NCBI GenBank assembly: GCA_963920665.1
Contig: OY987268.1
Span: 12,154,501-12,218,500, forward strand
Direction: 5' to 3'
DNA: 64,000 bases
From: Straminergon stramineum
Lineage: Eukaryota > Streptophyta > Bryopsida > Hypnales > Calliergonaceae
The notes beneath the pieces were generated by a model. It did no database searches. It worked only from the letters and a program-made list of their open reading frames with translations, and was not told the DNA's origin. Position numbers and translations under genes: made by a program. Shown here piece by piece: positions 34,779 through 44,035 of the stretch. Numbering within the stretch: the stretch's first letter is position 1; each line of letters begins with the position of its first letter.

Positions 34779-35878
34779 CCCTAGAAGGATGCTTTGGACA
34801 ATAAGTGTCCAATGGACAACTTCACCTGAGACTGTATGATGGGAAAAAATATTTTTTCATCCAATTTTTTTATTTGGAGGGTACTTGAGTACATTTTCAA
34901 TGAATAATATTACAAAGGCCTTCATTATGGTATTCTTGACTTTTCTAAAGAAGAAGATGCTTAACCCCTAAATGATGAACTGGTAACCATGGGGAAGGCA
35001 GGTTGTGCACTGTTCAGCATCCACTATCTGACCATGAGTGCCCAGTGTTGCGGAAGCCTGCATTTCCAGTTGCCCTCATCAAAATTGCAAGAAGGGCAAC
35101 CTATGGCCTAACATCATGTATGTGTATTTTTGTGTCAATTTCTCTATGTCTATGCACTCTAAAAATATGAATGCATCCATATGATGTTACTTCTAGCCCT
35201 CCATGATGCAGCATGTCTCCACGATTGTGTTAAAAAGAAACCAGATGAAAAAATGCATTCCTACATCCTACAGATTACCTTCTTGTTTTTCATCAGACAA
35301 AAAACGTCCACATCAGCGTTTAAGGGTTAAAAAACGGATCACCCTTGTAGTGTATTTTGACCATTTCATGCTATTTTCTCTTGATGTGAATTTCAGCCAT
35401 AAAAATGATATTTTTTGAATTTGAGTCTAACTAATGAAATGAATCTTATCAAGTTCAGTTTCTACTCCAATTGAAAATTTTGAAAAATTCATAAATTTCC
35501 ATGCATTATAGCAATCTGAACTTGGGGCCTATAACCATGGTTTGTTGAATTTCTAATTTTAGAGTGACACGATAACTTTGGTTTATACCAAGATTTTCTG
35601 CACTGTAATATACATCTATGTTGAAAATTTCAGATCTTTTGAGTATATTTTGTATTTGATATGAATTTTCTTCATTTTTTTCTTAAGAAATTCACAGTAA
35701 TTTCAATTTTTTCCAAAAAAATTTGAAATTTTTATGACTTGTATTTTACATATGATTTCATCTCTGAAAAATAAAAACAAAAAATTTCATTCATATCTAG
35801 TTGAAAAATGGAAGCAAACAAAGTGATGAATAGGGAAGCTTGAAATCAGTGGTCATGGGCCCGTCCTTCTAGGGTTAA
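34775..35878. mobile_element. TTAA-bounded element, 1104 bp, with CCCTAGAA ends
   Basis: TTAA at 34775-34778 and 35875-35878. Ends ttaaccctagaagga and tccttctagggttaa are perfect inverted repeats over 15 bases. CCCTAGAA after TTAA is close to classic piggyBac termini. It is interrupted by the 370-bp MITE at 34961-35330. No transposase ORF. A diverged inverted copy of its body is at about 29960-30370. Confidence 0.8.
34961..35330. mobile_element. TTAA-flanked MITE, 370 bp, nested
   Basis: TTAA at 34961-34964 and 35327-35330; ends ttaacccctaaatgatg and cagcgtttaagggttaa. Same family and orientation as 22832-23211 (shared gatgaaaaa, catcagacaaaaaacgtcc). Nested inside the 1104-bp element, so it is younger than its host. 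Confidence 0.85.
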
Positions 35879-35879
35879 G

Positions 35880-37636
35880 CTTACACAATTCTTCATATAC
35901 ACAACTCATTAGTCATCACCGCCATCAAACTGCAAACAGTGCCGCCGGATGCAGAATTGATAACATTCGTAACTAGGACTACGCTCGAAACAGAACCCAA
36001 GGAACTTCGTAAGTAATGCTCAACTTACTGCAGGAACTCAAGGAGGAAATCCAATCACAATCATACAACAAAGTCGATTCATAAACATTCATAAACATAA
36101 AAACGCCAGTTCCATTCGACCTTCATTTATTTTCGCTCGGTGAAGTCACCTTGAAACAAATAGTACGTTCTCGAAGTCTGTTCCATCCACGAATCACTCT
36201 CAAACTAAGAAAAACGCATTGTAAACCTTCAAATATCATACTCAATCGTGAATAATCCTGCTAACATGCTACAACTGAGTTTACACACATCTGCACGAGA
36301 ATATACGAAGCATGCTCTCAATGCAACACTGAATGCAAATTTCGATATTTCCATAGCTTCCCAGGGCATCGACCAGAGTCTGCAGCCTCAGAATCAGTCA
36401 CTCTTGGCTTCCACTCCTCACTTTTCCAGATGTTTGGCAACTGTTACGTTCGTCTCCGGTAGGTCCTCGCCAGCACCCAACAAAAGTGGGTTCAGAATAG
36501 TCATAAACTGTTCTTCAAATTAATGTGAGACACCGAGGCTACGTTTCCATGTGCAGCTAGACTGCTATCAATCCAACTGCCAGACTGATACCAGCGTAAC
36601 CCCAGTCCCCACTCACGCATCACATCGATACCAACCTGGCAGGCTGGCAGTACATGGAAACTTAGCCATATAATTCATAAAAAGTGTTCATGCAAAGTTT
36701 AGCCGCTGATACGGCATGATTCTTCAGGTATTCGGCAAACCTTGAGATTGCCACTGCACATCTTAAACGACGATGGTTTTAATGATAAGCGTTCATAAGC
36801 GACTAAACTCAGCATGTTCAACATCTTGTATGCTGTATCCCTTCATATATAGAAGTTACTACATCCAAACGGACGATAACGATTTGTGGAAGCGATTTAC
36901 AGAACTCACTGATCGGTCAAGGTACTTTTTTATTCATATCCCCATGCGAACCAGAACCAATTTGAAATAGTGCACCTGCTGGCCGAGGAAGAGGCTCGTC
37001 CACGCTCTGCTCCTGATACAATGGAATCAGAAGAAAAAACCATTTCACCACAATTTTGGCAAGACGTTATTGTTTTCAAATTTCACAACCAACTTAGTAC
37101 CTTCAATTAAAAGTTCCTTTGGTTCAAATTTGAGTCAATTATTTACAAAACTGACCCAAGCCGTAATGTACTTTGACCTGCTTTGATGGTTTACTTGGCT
37201 TGTATCCATCAATTTGAAAGATCAGTGGTCAAACTTTCCTCCATTTTTCATAAGCATTGAATAGCAAAATGCATCACATAATCTGTTCTCCCACCAAACC
37301 CCAGGCAATGGACATACACTTAACCATCTCCGATTGCACTGCCGCAGGGATCTAATGGACTTCTACATGCACTGTGACATGTGCTTCACAACTTGATATA
37401 TTAAAGTGTCCAATCAGATGCGTACAGAATATAAGAGATTCTCAGGATATAAAACAAACGTGCACTCAAGGGGAATGTGTAATTGCAATGCATTGACTGT
37501 ACCCAATCCAACACTCACTCTATGCTCTCAATATGATACTCACAAGTTCAACAAGTGTGAAATCTAACTCTAAAGCGACAAGCAAAAAAGACTACCAACT
37601 GTTTTAAAAAAAAAACTACAAAACTACCACACCTTG
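35880..37636. other. 3' flank of AP2-like gene B
   Basis: Matches 25660-27362 and 61000-62979. Contains the exon-like block at about 36400-36510 (minus strand, ..LLLGAGEDLPETNVTVAK.. then stop). No other gene seen. Confidence 0.5.
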
Positions 37637-38902
37637 TCACCTAGCCAACGAATCTTCATGCTCCATGTCGAGATATATATCTGTATCCAAATCCTGCTCC
37701 GGATGCAGGGTTTCTAGCTGTGACTGCATAATCTGATGGTTCAAGAGCCCATTGTCACGTTCCACCTTTGAAAAGATTTTTTCCAGCTCCAAATATTTTC
37801 TCTCCAACTCCGAATATTTTACCTCCCACCGCATGTTCTCGTAATTCGTTTGAGCCACTTGGGCCTTCAAACATTCGTTCTGCTTGTGAGCATCAAGCAA
37901 CTGGTGTTGTGTCTCCAAGAGCACTAGACGTAAAGAACCTAGGTTGTTGAAATCGACTCCATTGTGTATATTGGGGTCAAGCTGTGAGCCCTGACCTTGT
38001 ATGGCCGAAACCATCCCTGAGTTGAGAGGCTGTCCAAGCTGTTGACTCGGTGAAGTCGCTAAGAGCTGGCCCTCTCCAGTCGGAATCTCCATGGCTAGTT
38101 CAGGGACGCTTCGCGGCAGATTCCTAGAAGCCTTCCGCTCTTCAAACTAGTCTGCATAAGCCTTGAAAACTTGATCCCGGACTTGTTTCACCCTCTCCTC
38201 GTAAGGCAGGTAGGGGTCCAAGCTCAAGGCTGGAATGCGGAAGTAGGCACCCCCTCCGAGATCCAGTCGACCCAAACTATGCTTCGGCTTGTTGCAGTAA
38301 AAAGCAGCAATTCGATATGCGACTTCGGCCTCAGCAAAAGTATCGTATAAACCAAGAGGAACCCTTTTCGACTTGACCCCCACGCCTTTCATCTTAGGAA
38401 ACTTAATTCGGGGTTCGAACTTGTTGGAATCACGTCTGTGATACACTGCTCCTCTAGGAATGACATCTCTGAATTTAATCCAAACATACGCAGCTTGGAA
38501 CAAAACTATGGAGATGTATATGTCTCTAAAATCTAAAGAACCGGATGAGCCTGCAGTAGAACCACCCCTATCGATGTAACCTATGAGATAAAGGTACACA
38601 GTAGAAAGCAGAACAACTGCCGATACTACAATGGGCCATCTTGGAGTGAAGGATTCCTCCGATAACACCACCAATTTGACATCCTTGACTTCACATTGTT
38701 TGATAGATTCCAAGATAAGTGTTCTTAAAGGCCCTGGAATAAGCTTGTCAAGAAATGGATAACGAAACTGTCTCTCAGAAAATGGGCGAAACCTTTCCAA
38801 AACCGCCAAAAACTCTTTAGATTCCATAAAAATTTCCAGGGCATCACTGTCGCTCAAAACCACCTCATCAACTTGTCGTAACGTGAAATCCCTCTCCACT
38901 CC
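37637..38902 (-). pseudogene. AP2-like coiled-coil protein, copy B, with an in-frame TAG
   Basis: Two minus-strand frames, 38902-38147 and 38146-37637, are one reading frame split by a single TAG at 38147-38149. Copies A and C read AYAEF/VYAEF at this point; B reads AYAD, stop, then F. Upstream of the stop are the hydrophobic segment (IVVSAVVLLSTVYLYLIGYI), the second hydrophobic stretch and the AP2-like block (KSKRVPLGLYDTFAEAEVAY, GRLDLGG); the coiled coil lies after it. The N-terminal part differs from A (..FLAVLERFRPFSERQFRYPF..), and no ATG precedes it before an upstream TGA, so an upstream exon or a lost start is needed. Either a pseudogene or a shortened protein lacking the coiled coil. 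Confidence 0.65.
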
Positions 38903-40502
38903 ATGTAATCACCAACCAATCAATCAATGTTGAAAGCGAACTAAAAAATATTTTATAATCGAGGTTGACACTATATTTGCAACAATTCCAATAGTTGCTA
39001 TTCAGACCAAATGAGTGAAGATGCTTCCTTCTTCTTGAGATGAGCAATGATGCAAGAAATTGCAAATCACAGTTACTACTAACCAGTGCTCACTGCAAGC
39101 GATTGTAGACAGGTTAGTGCTCCCCAGCTCCATGCTTCAAATCGTTCTACGTCTAAAAAACATCGCCATGACAAAAGATCATGTAAGAATCACTCGGGGC
39201 AGTCAATCTCCTCCAGGTCTTCCATAGTACAAACTAGTTGTAGAATTATGCACACCCTGGATTCCCGATGCTCTCAGATGACCAGTTCTAAAGCGTCAGA
39301 TGAAAAATTGAAAGAGATTCATCAACACCAATTCAAGATTGATCACCCCCACCACAGCCCCTCTCAACAGCGACAACCTCCTTTCAAGATTGACACAAAT
39401 CTCCTCCACGGACGGATTTGTTCTTCTCTCGATCGCAGACACACAAGATTCGGAACAGGCCAAACGAATGATTCATAGTGACTTACAGGAAAAAACCTGT
39501 GCGACTCACACGGATGCAATGTTCTATGACGGTGTCCCCAAATGCAACCCTCGATCGGCGATCGCTTCAGCAGTTCTCAATTCATCCAACTCTACAGGAG
39601 GCAGCGAAGCCAACGAGAGAAAAGAGTACATTTAAAAGGTCCTCAGTCGTGGTTCAACCAACCAAGTCCTGCATACACTCCTCAAAGAATCACGTCTCTG
39701 AATGGAGTCCAAACGAGGCAGCTTCCAACAGAACTACACAGATGGCATGGATGTCTCCAGACCTAAAGAACTGCACGAACCTAAGCCAATTGCCTCCACT
39801 GTTCCAAAGTATCTCCCAGCGATCATACACAAACAGATTCATCGGTAGCTTCAACAAAAATTGGAGGTCTACAGCCAAGTGGGCAATGGAAGTCCACGTA
39901 ATTGACCGGATACCTCGAGTGTTTTTCATGTCAACAACCGAGCACAACAATAGGGTTTACAATTCCTACTCCATTTTCCAAATAACAACAGAGGCTAGAT
40001 ATCACACTGTCTGAGGTCTGGACTTCCACGACTTCTAGAAATTCAGGCAAAGACCACCTCCCCCACCTCCTAGTCTCAAATCTCCCGCAAACTCCTCAGA
40101 CCAGAAATCTCAAGCCAACAGCGGGTAGGGAGTGCATGGCATCACCTTCCTCCCGAGTCCAGAAGCCGAGCCAGAAGACCACCTCCCAACAGCCCGAATT
40201 GTGCCCCTAGATCAGTGATCGCTTCAGCAGTTCCCAATTCATCCTACTCGACTGGAGGCATCGAAGCCGAAGAGAGAAAGAGTACATTCGAAAGGGCCTC
40301 CAAGTCTCTGCAAGCGAACTGGCTTCATACACCAAATGCTACGCTTTCTTATACAGAGAACGAGGAGAAGGGAAGGAAGACGGAGGCCGGGACAGAGGGA
40401 GGAAACGGGAGGTAGCGGACTAGAGGGAGGGGAGGAAGGAGGCGGACGGAGGGGGACGGAGGACGGAGGGGAAGGGGTGCTGCAGGGAGGAGGAACCCAT
40501 TT
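38903..40502. other. Upstream flank of AP2-like copy B
   Basis: About 1.6 kb, partly homologous to 28720-29580 and internally duplicated. Several overlapping open frames exist on both strands (up to 178 codons at 39478-40014), but none was recognised and the same sequence is not open in unit A, so they are not called. Ends in GGA-rich sequence and a run of 14 G at 40503-40516. Confidence 0.5.
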
Positions 40503-40518
40503 GGGGGGGGGGGGGGCA

Positions 40519-40562
40519 CAATTAACACAAATTTAGGCATTTTTGCACTTAGAAGGTGCGAT
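40519..40562 (+). repeat. Left terminal inverted repeat of the large element
   Basis: Pairs with 57921-57967. Contains ttgcacttag followed by aaggtgcga, a near-palindrome; a further direct copy ttgcacttggc follows at 40564-40575. Such repeated short motifs next to the tip could be transposase binding sites. Confidence 0.7.
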
Positions 40563-40834
40563 GTTGCACTTGGCTTGTACGCCATATAAAATAGACAATT
40601 TTAAATTTTAGGGGGGGGGGGGATTTTTCCAAAATATCATTAAGTGTTTGTAGAAAAAGATGTTCAAAGAATAATCATCATATTGCTTAGAAATTTCAAT
40701 TACTTCATAAAAAAACTCATACACTTTTGAATGCACGCTACTCATACTGTAAATTATAGTGTAGTTCACACTAAAGTATTTCTACACGCCTACTACTAGA
40801 AGGTCTATAACACACTACATAACATAGTACTTCT

Positions 40835-43618
40835 CTAGTACATATTCAAATCATTTTGTAGACGTTCGTCATCGAGGTCCTCCATCTGCATCGCCATGTA
40901 CTCCAGAAGATGCGGTTTAGCCTCAGTTGGAATGATCACTTTGTCTTCTGTTTGTACACCATGCACTATGATGTTAGACACTACTACGTGACCAATTCTA
41001 CCTCGATGAGGAACATCCATCCATGAATATATAGCAACTTCCTTCTCAATCCAGGCAAACCTCTCCCCAGACGGTTCCCATGTGGATTCCATGCAATTTG
41101 TGTACCTCACTCTATTACAGCCTGTTTCTTCTTCTACTCTTGATCTCATAGAAGGCCAATACCAGAGGACTTTCATCTTTGAAGCCCACCTCCCCTGACC
41201 AAATTCCAATACCTTTCCAATGTAAAAAGGTACCCCTCCTCTTACTTCCCTCAACTCCATAGTAAGTGCCACAAACTGGCCTATAACAATGTCATTCTCT
41301 GGATTGAATGGAGGAAAAGGATCTTCATTTGCATCTTGTACTGTTTGTACTCCTGCATGATGACTTCCAACTCTATTCTTCCCTCCAGTCACCCTTCGTG
41401 ATACTTCTTGTGGCGGTCTATCCCTTCGTGGTCCAAAATACCCCCTTCTCTCTGGATTAGGCATTGTTGCCATTATCAAGTCTACAGCTGGAGTCTTTGT
41501 TGTGTTTCCATTTGCATCTGCAAATACACTTGAATTTATACCTTCTTCCTCCACATGTGGAACAACATTGCCATCCTCGTTCTCGTTCAAAATATCGCTT
41601 GGCCAAAATGGTAAATCATGGGCCCCTTCTCTATTTTGTTGTGGAAAATCTTCAAGATAATCCTTGAATGCATTCGTTTTGTCCACAACTTCCATGTTCT
41701 TCATCCGGTCTGCGCCTCTCAATATTAACTTCTGTTTATATGCAATGAACTCGTCCAATGCTTTCAATTCTCTTTGATCAGCTGCAAACACCTCCGCGAG
41801 GTCTGGTTTGTTTGATAAACTTGGTAGTGAGTTCAAACACAAATGTCCATTTGATGGGCCCCACTCATCAGAACTAAAATGTTTGTGCTGTACACGGACC
41901 AACCCATTTTCCACGTAAAACCTCATATGGTGCGAAAATGTTATCCCCGTCAATTGATCCCTACCCCGTAGCAAATGAGGTGTGATAAATGCCTTCCAAT
42001 CACGAACGTGTTCAAGCTTGCGAGCACTCGTAAAAGCCTCAGTATAAGATGTCCCTTTCTCCACCAACTCCAACATCTCCTCCAATGTATCTATATCTCT
42101 CCTCTTCAGGACGTTTGAAATTACACTGAATCTCTGGTCAATGTCCTCATGCGTGTGTCCCACTATCAAAAAACAGAGATGAACTTCCTTGAAAAAACCA
42201 AGCCCAACTAGTGCGGCACACATGCCAAACATATAGATGTTTTTGTTCTCCCTTGTGGTGTTATCAGCTTGAATCCTCAATGTCGGTGGCAACGATCCTT
42301 TCCTACGCTTCACGTCACATATTACATTCATAACTGACGTTATGACTTGATTGCTATCATGCTTGTGGTGAGCGTCTATCCACACATCTGCATACAGTCC
42401 AATCCCATGTACCAAGACACCGCAAAGATGAGTCTTCACGAATCGAGATTCAATGTTCTTCACAGATTGTCTCATCTTCGGTATCATGGTTGTATTCTGA
42501 TCCATACCGTCCACAATCAGACACATGAAAATGTCTGGAGTGATCATTGCAGATCTCTTGAACAACCAATAATCTCTTCTCTCTTCCATTTGAATTCGAA
42601 TGTGCACAATGTACAGTTCTTTAATTTTCACCTTCGCTGCTGCATTTGTTGTGGATTCCATTCCACACTTGTACTCCCAACAATGGTAACACTTTGAGAA
42701 TCTTGAGAATGGGGGAATCTGCATATGTGGGAACTCCTTCCACCATAGACGACAAAATGAGCTCATGGACAATTCAGTTCCGTCCACCAATTTCTTCACT
42801 TCTTCATTCACATACCGAAACACATCCAACTTGCTCGTATTCATTGGCAACAAAACCAATGGTAACACCACATTGTCCTTCTTCCTCCGTACCGATCGAT
42901 GGGGTTGCTGACATCCAGCTTCATTCACGAAAATGTCAAGGCTTTCCCTAGCAGCTGACATTTTCGCACTTTCCCTCCCTTGACATGTGTTTCCATGAAT
43001 AGCTGCCACTCTGCCATATATGTTATGTGATGTCTTCAACTGCTTAAAACGCCTTTGGGAATAACCCAACGCCGCGGCGAAGCAAGCATTGCAAACCACT
43101 CTACCATCTAATTTTGTCACATACTTGTCTCTTGTGTGCCCCTCAGTGCGCGTGTAGAAAGCATTTAGCATTTGCATTATCCACGTAGCCCTTGCTTCAT
43201 ACTTTTGACCCCATGCCATGTACCGTTGATCCAAAATGTATTTTGCATCGATAGCACGTAAACAATTGCATTTACATGCTCCTCTTTCCTTCGCAGACAA
43301 TGCACTTTCAAGAGTAACTTTCTCACTAGCTGACTCCCCTCGTTCTCTTGGACTTCTCATCCTTGCCCTTCGATTCGTCATTGAATACCTTCTTCTAGGT
43401 GTATGTCCTGGCATTCCTTGTACTCCTGTTCCGTCATGAACACGAGCTTCGGATTCCTGTGTCATAAGAGAACTTCGTTCAGTTGTACTTCTTTCACCAT
43501 GACTTGGCGGGGTCGCATTTGAAGCGGTGGGGCTCTCCTCTGTGTCATGAAAATCAAACTCTGGTGTTGCAATAGGAGGAAAGGTAAAACTTTCTCTTTC
43601 CGTTCCAAGAACATTCAT
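40835..43618 (-). CDS. Putative transposase, DUF7869-type DDE/RNase H-like, 927 residues
   Basis: Intact ORF from ATG at 43618 to TAG at 40835. Numbering here starts three codons before that ATG. Order: a disordered Ser/Arg-rich N terminus (1-105); a Cys cluster (CKCNC at 118-122); CNACFAAALGYSQRRFKQL at 179-197, a helix-turn-helix-like block; CYHCWEYKC (313-321), likely zinc-binding; then the catalytic-looking core with VDGMDQ (372-377), THLCGVLVHG (399-408), ADNTTRENKN (454-463) and VGHTHEDIDQRFS (489-501). The three acidic motifs (D373/D376, D455, E494/D495) fit a DDE/D transposase fold, as in proteins annotated DUF7869. The C-terminal 200 residues (GQFVALTMEL, FYIGKVLEFGQG, KMKVLWYWP) look like a small beta-barrel of Tudor/BAH type. 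It ends 316 bases from the left terminal repeat. Role in moving the element is inferred. Confidence 0.75.
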   Translation of the reverse strand: MNVLGTERESFTFPPIATPEFDFHDTEESPTASNATPPSHGERSTTERSSLMTQESEARVHDGTGVQGMPGHTPRRRYSMTNRRARMRSPRERGESASEKVTLESALSAKERGACKCNCLRAIDAKYILDQRYMAWGQKYEARATWIMQMLNAFYTRTEGHTRDKYVTKLDGRVVCNACFAAALGYSQRRFKQLKTSHNIYGRVAAIHGNTCQGRESAKMSAARESLDIFVNEAGCQQPHRSVRRKKDNVVLPLVLLPMNTSKLDVFRYVNEEVKKLVDGTELSMSSFCRLWWKEFPHMQIPPFSRFSKCYHCWEYKCGMESTTNAAAKVKIKELYIVHIRIQMEERRDYWLFKRSAMITPDIFMCLIVDGMDQNTTMIPKMRQSVKNIESRFVKTHLCGVLVHGIGLYADVWIDAHHKHDSNQVITSVMNVICDVKRRKGSLPPTLRIQADNTTRENKNIYMFGMCAALVGLGFFKEVHLCFLIVGHTHEDIDQRFSVISNVLKRRDIDTLEEMLELVEKGTSYTEAFTSARKLEHVRDWKAFITPHLLRGRDQLTGITFSHHMRFYVENGLVRVQHKHFSSDEWGPSNGHLCLNSLPSLSNKPDLAEVFAADQRELKALDEFIAYKQKLILRGADRMKNMEVVDKTNAFKDYLEDFPQQNREGAHDLPFWPSDILNENEDGNVVPHVEEEGINSSVFADANGNTTKTPAVDLIMATMPNPERRGYFGPRRDRPPQEVSRRVTGGKNRVGSHHAGVQTVQDANEDPFPPFNPENDIVIGQFVALTMELREVRGGVPFYIGKVLEFGQGRWASKMKVLWYWPSMRSRVEEETGCNRVRYTNCMESTWEPSGERFAWIEKEVAIYSWMDVPHRGRIGHVVVSNIIVHGVQTEDKVIIPTEAKPHLLEYMAMQMEDLDDERLQNDLNMY

Positions 43619-43627
43619 TGTCCTCAA

Positions 43628-44035
43628 TTATGAAGGATGTGCCCAACGGATTGAAGATTGGCGCCACCGTATGACCTTCTCTAAGCAATCAATAAGGAAC
43701 TTCCCCACTACCTCACCAACCCATTCTCCTTCGTGTAAGGCATGTATAACACGAACTGCAATTTCAAACGGACGTAACTTCAATTGATGAAGTTCATCAC
43801 CACATGTGAAACTTGTATCGACCACACCAACTCCCACAACATTCCCATCGTTCCCAAGAAGTTGCACCATTCCATTCGTAGTGTGGGAAACTCCATTGAT
43901 AGGTACACGGTCTTCTTCTTGAAAAAGTCTTCCTCGTACCACATGTGTCAATCTTTCCCCTATGGTCCTTCGTTCAATTGGAACCTCTGAACTACTTGCG
44001 CCATTGAAGACCACTGGACTCCCAAAAGCTTGCAT
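43628..44035 (-). CDS. Small ORF of 135 residues directly upstream and in frame with the transposase-like gene
   Basis: ATG at 44035, stop TAA at 43628-43630. The next codons run straight into the transposase-like frame (TAA, TTG, AGG, ACA, then ATG at 43618). The protein has RRTIGERLTHVVRGRLFQEE and FEIAVRVIHALHEGEWVGEV; no family recognised. Either a separate upstream ORF, or the original N-terminal part of a 1067-codon gene cut by one nonsense change. A TGA lies six codons upstream of the ATG. Confidence 0.5.
   Translation of the reverse strand: MQAFGSPVVFNGASSSEVPIERRTIGERLTHVVRGRLFQEEDRVPINGVSHTTNGMVQLLGNDGNVVGVGVVDTSFTCGDELHQLKLRPFEIAVRVIHALHEGEWVGEVVGKFLIDCLEKVIRWRQSSIRWAHPS

Larger units (their letters stand above)
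35880..40500. repeat. Segmental duplication unit B (AP2-like unit)
   Basis: Aligns with unit A throughout. It has an additional internal duplication: about 39540-39650 repeats 40200-40310 (ccctcgatcggcgatcgctt / ccctagatcagtgatcgctt, then cagcagtt, ttcatcc, tggaggca.cgaagcc). It ends in a purine-rich tract at 40370-40495 directly beside the large element. Confidence 0.85.

Noticed and set aside
39478..40014. Plus-strand 178-codon frame upstream of copy B
   Set aside because: The homologous sequence in unit A is not open in this frame and no family was recognised.
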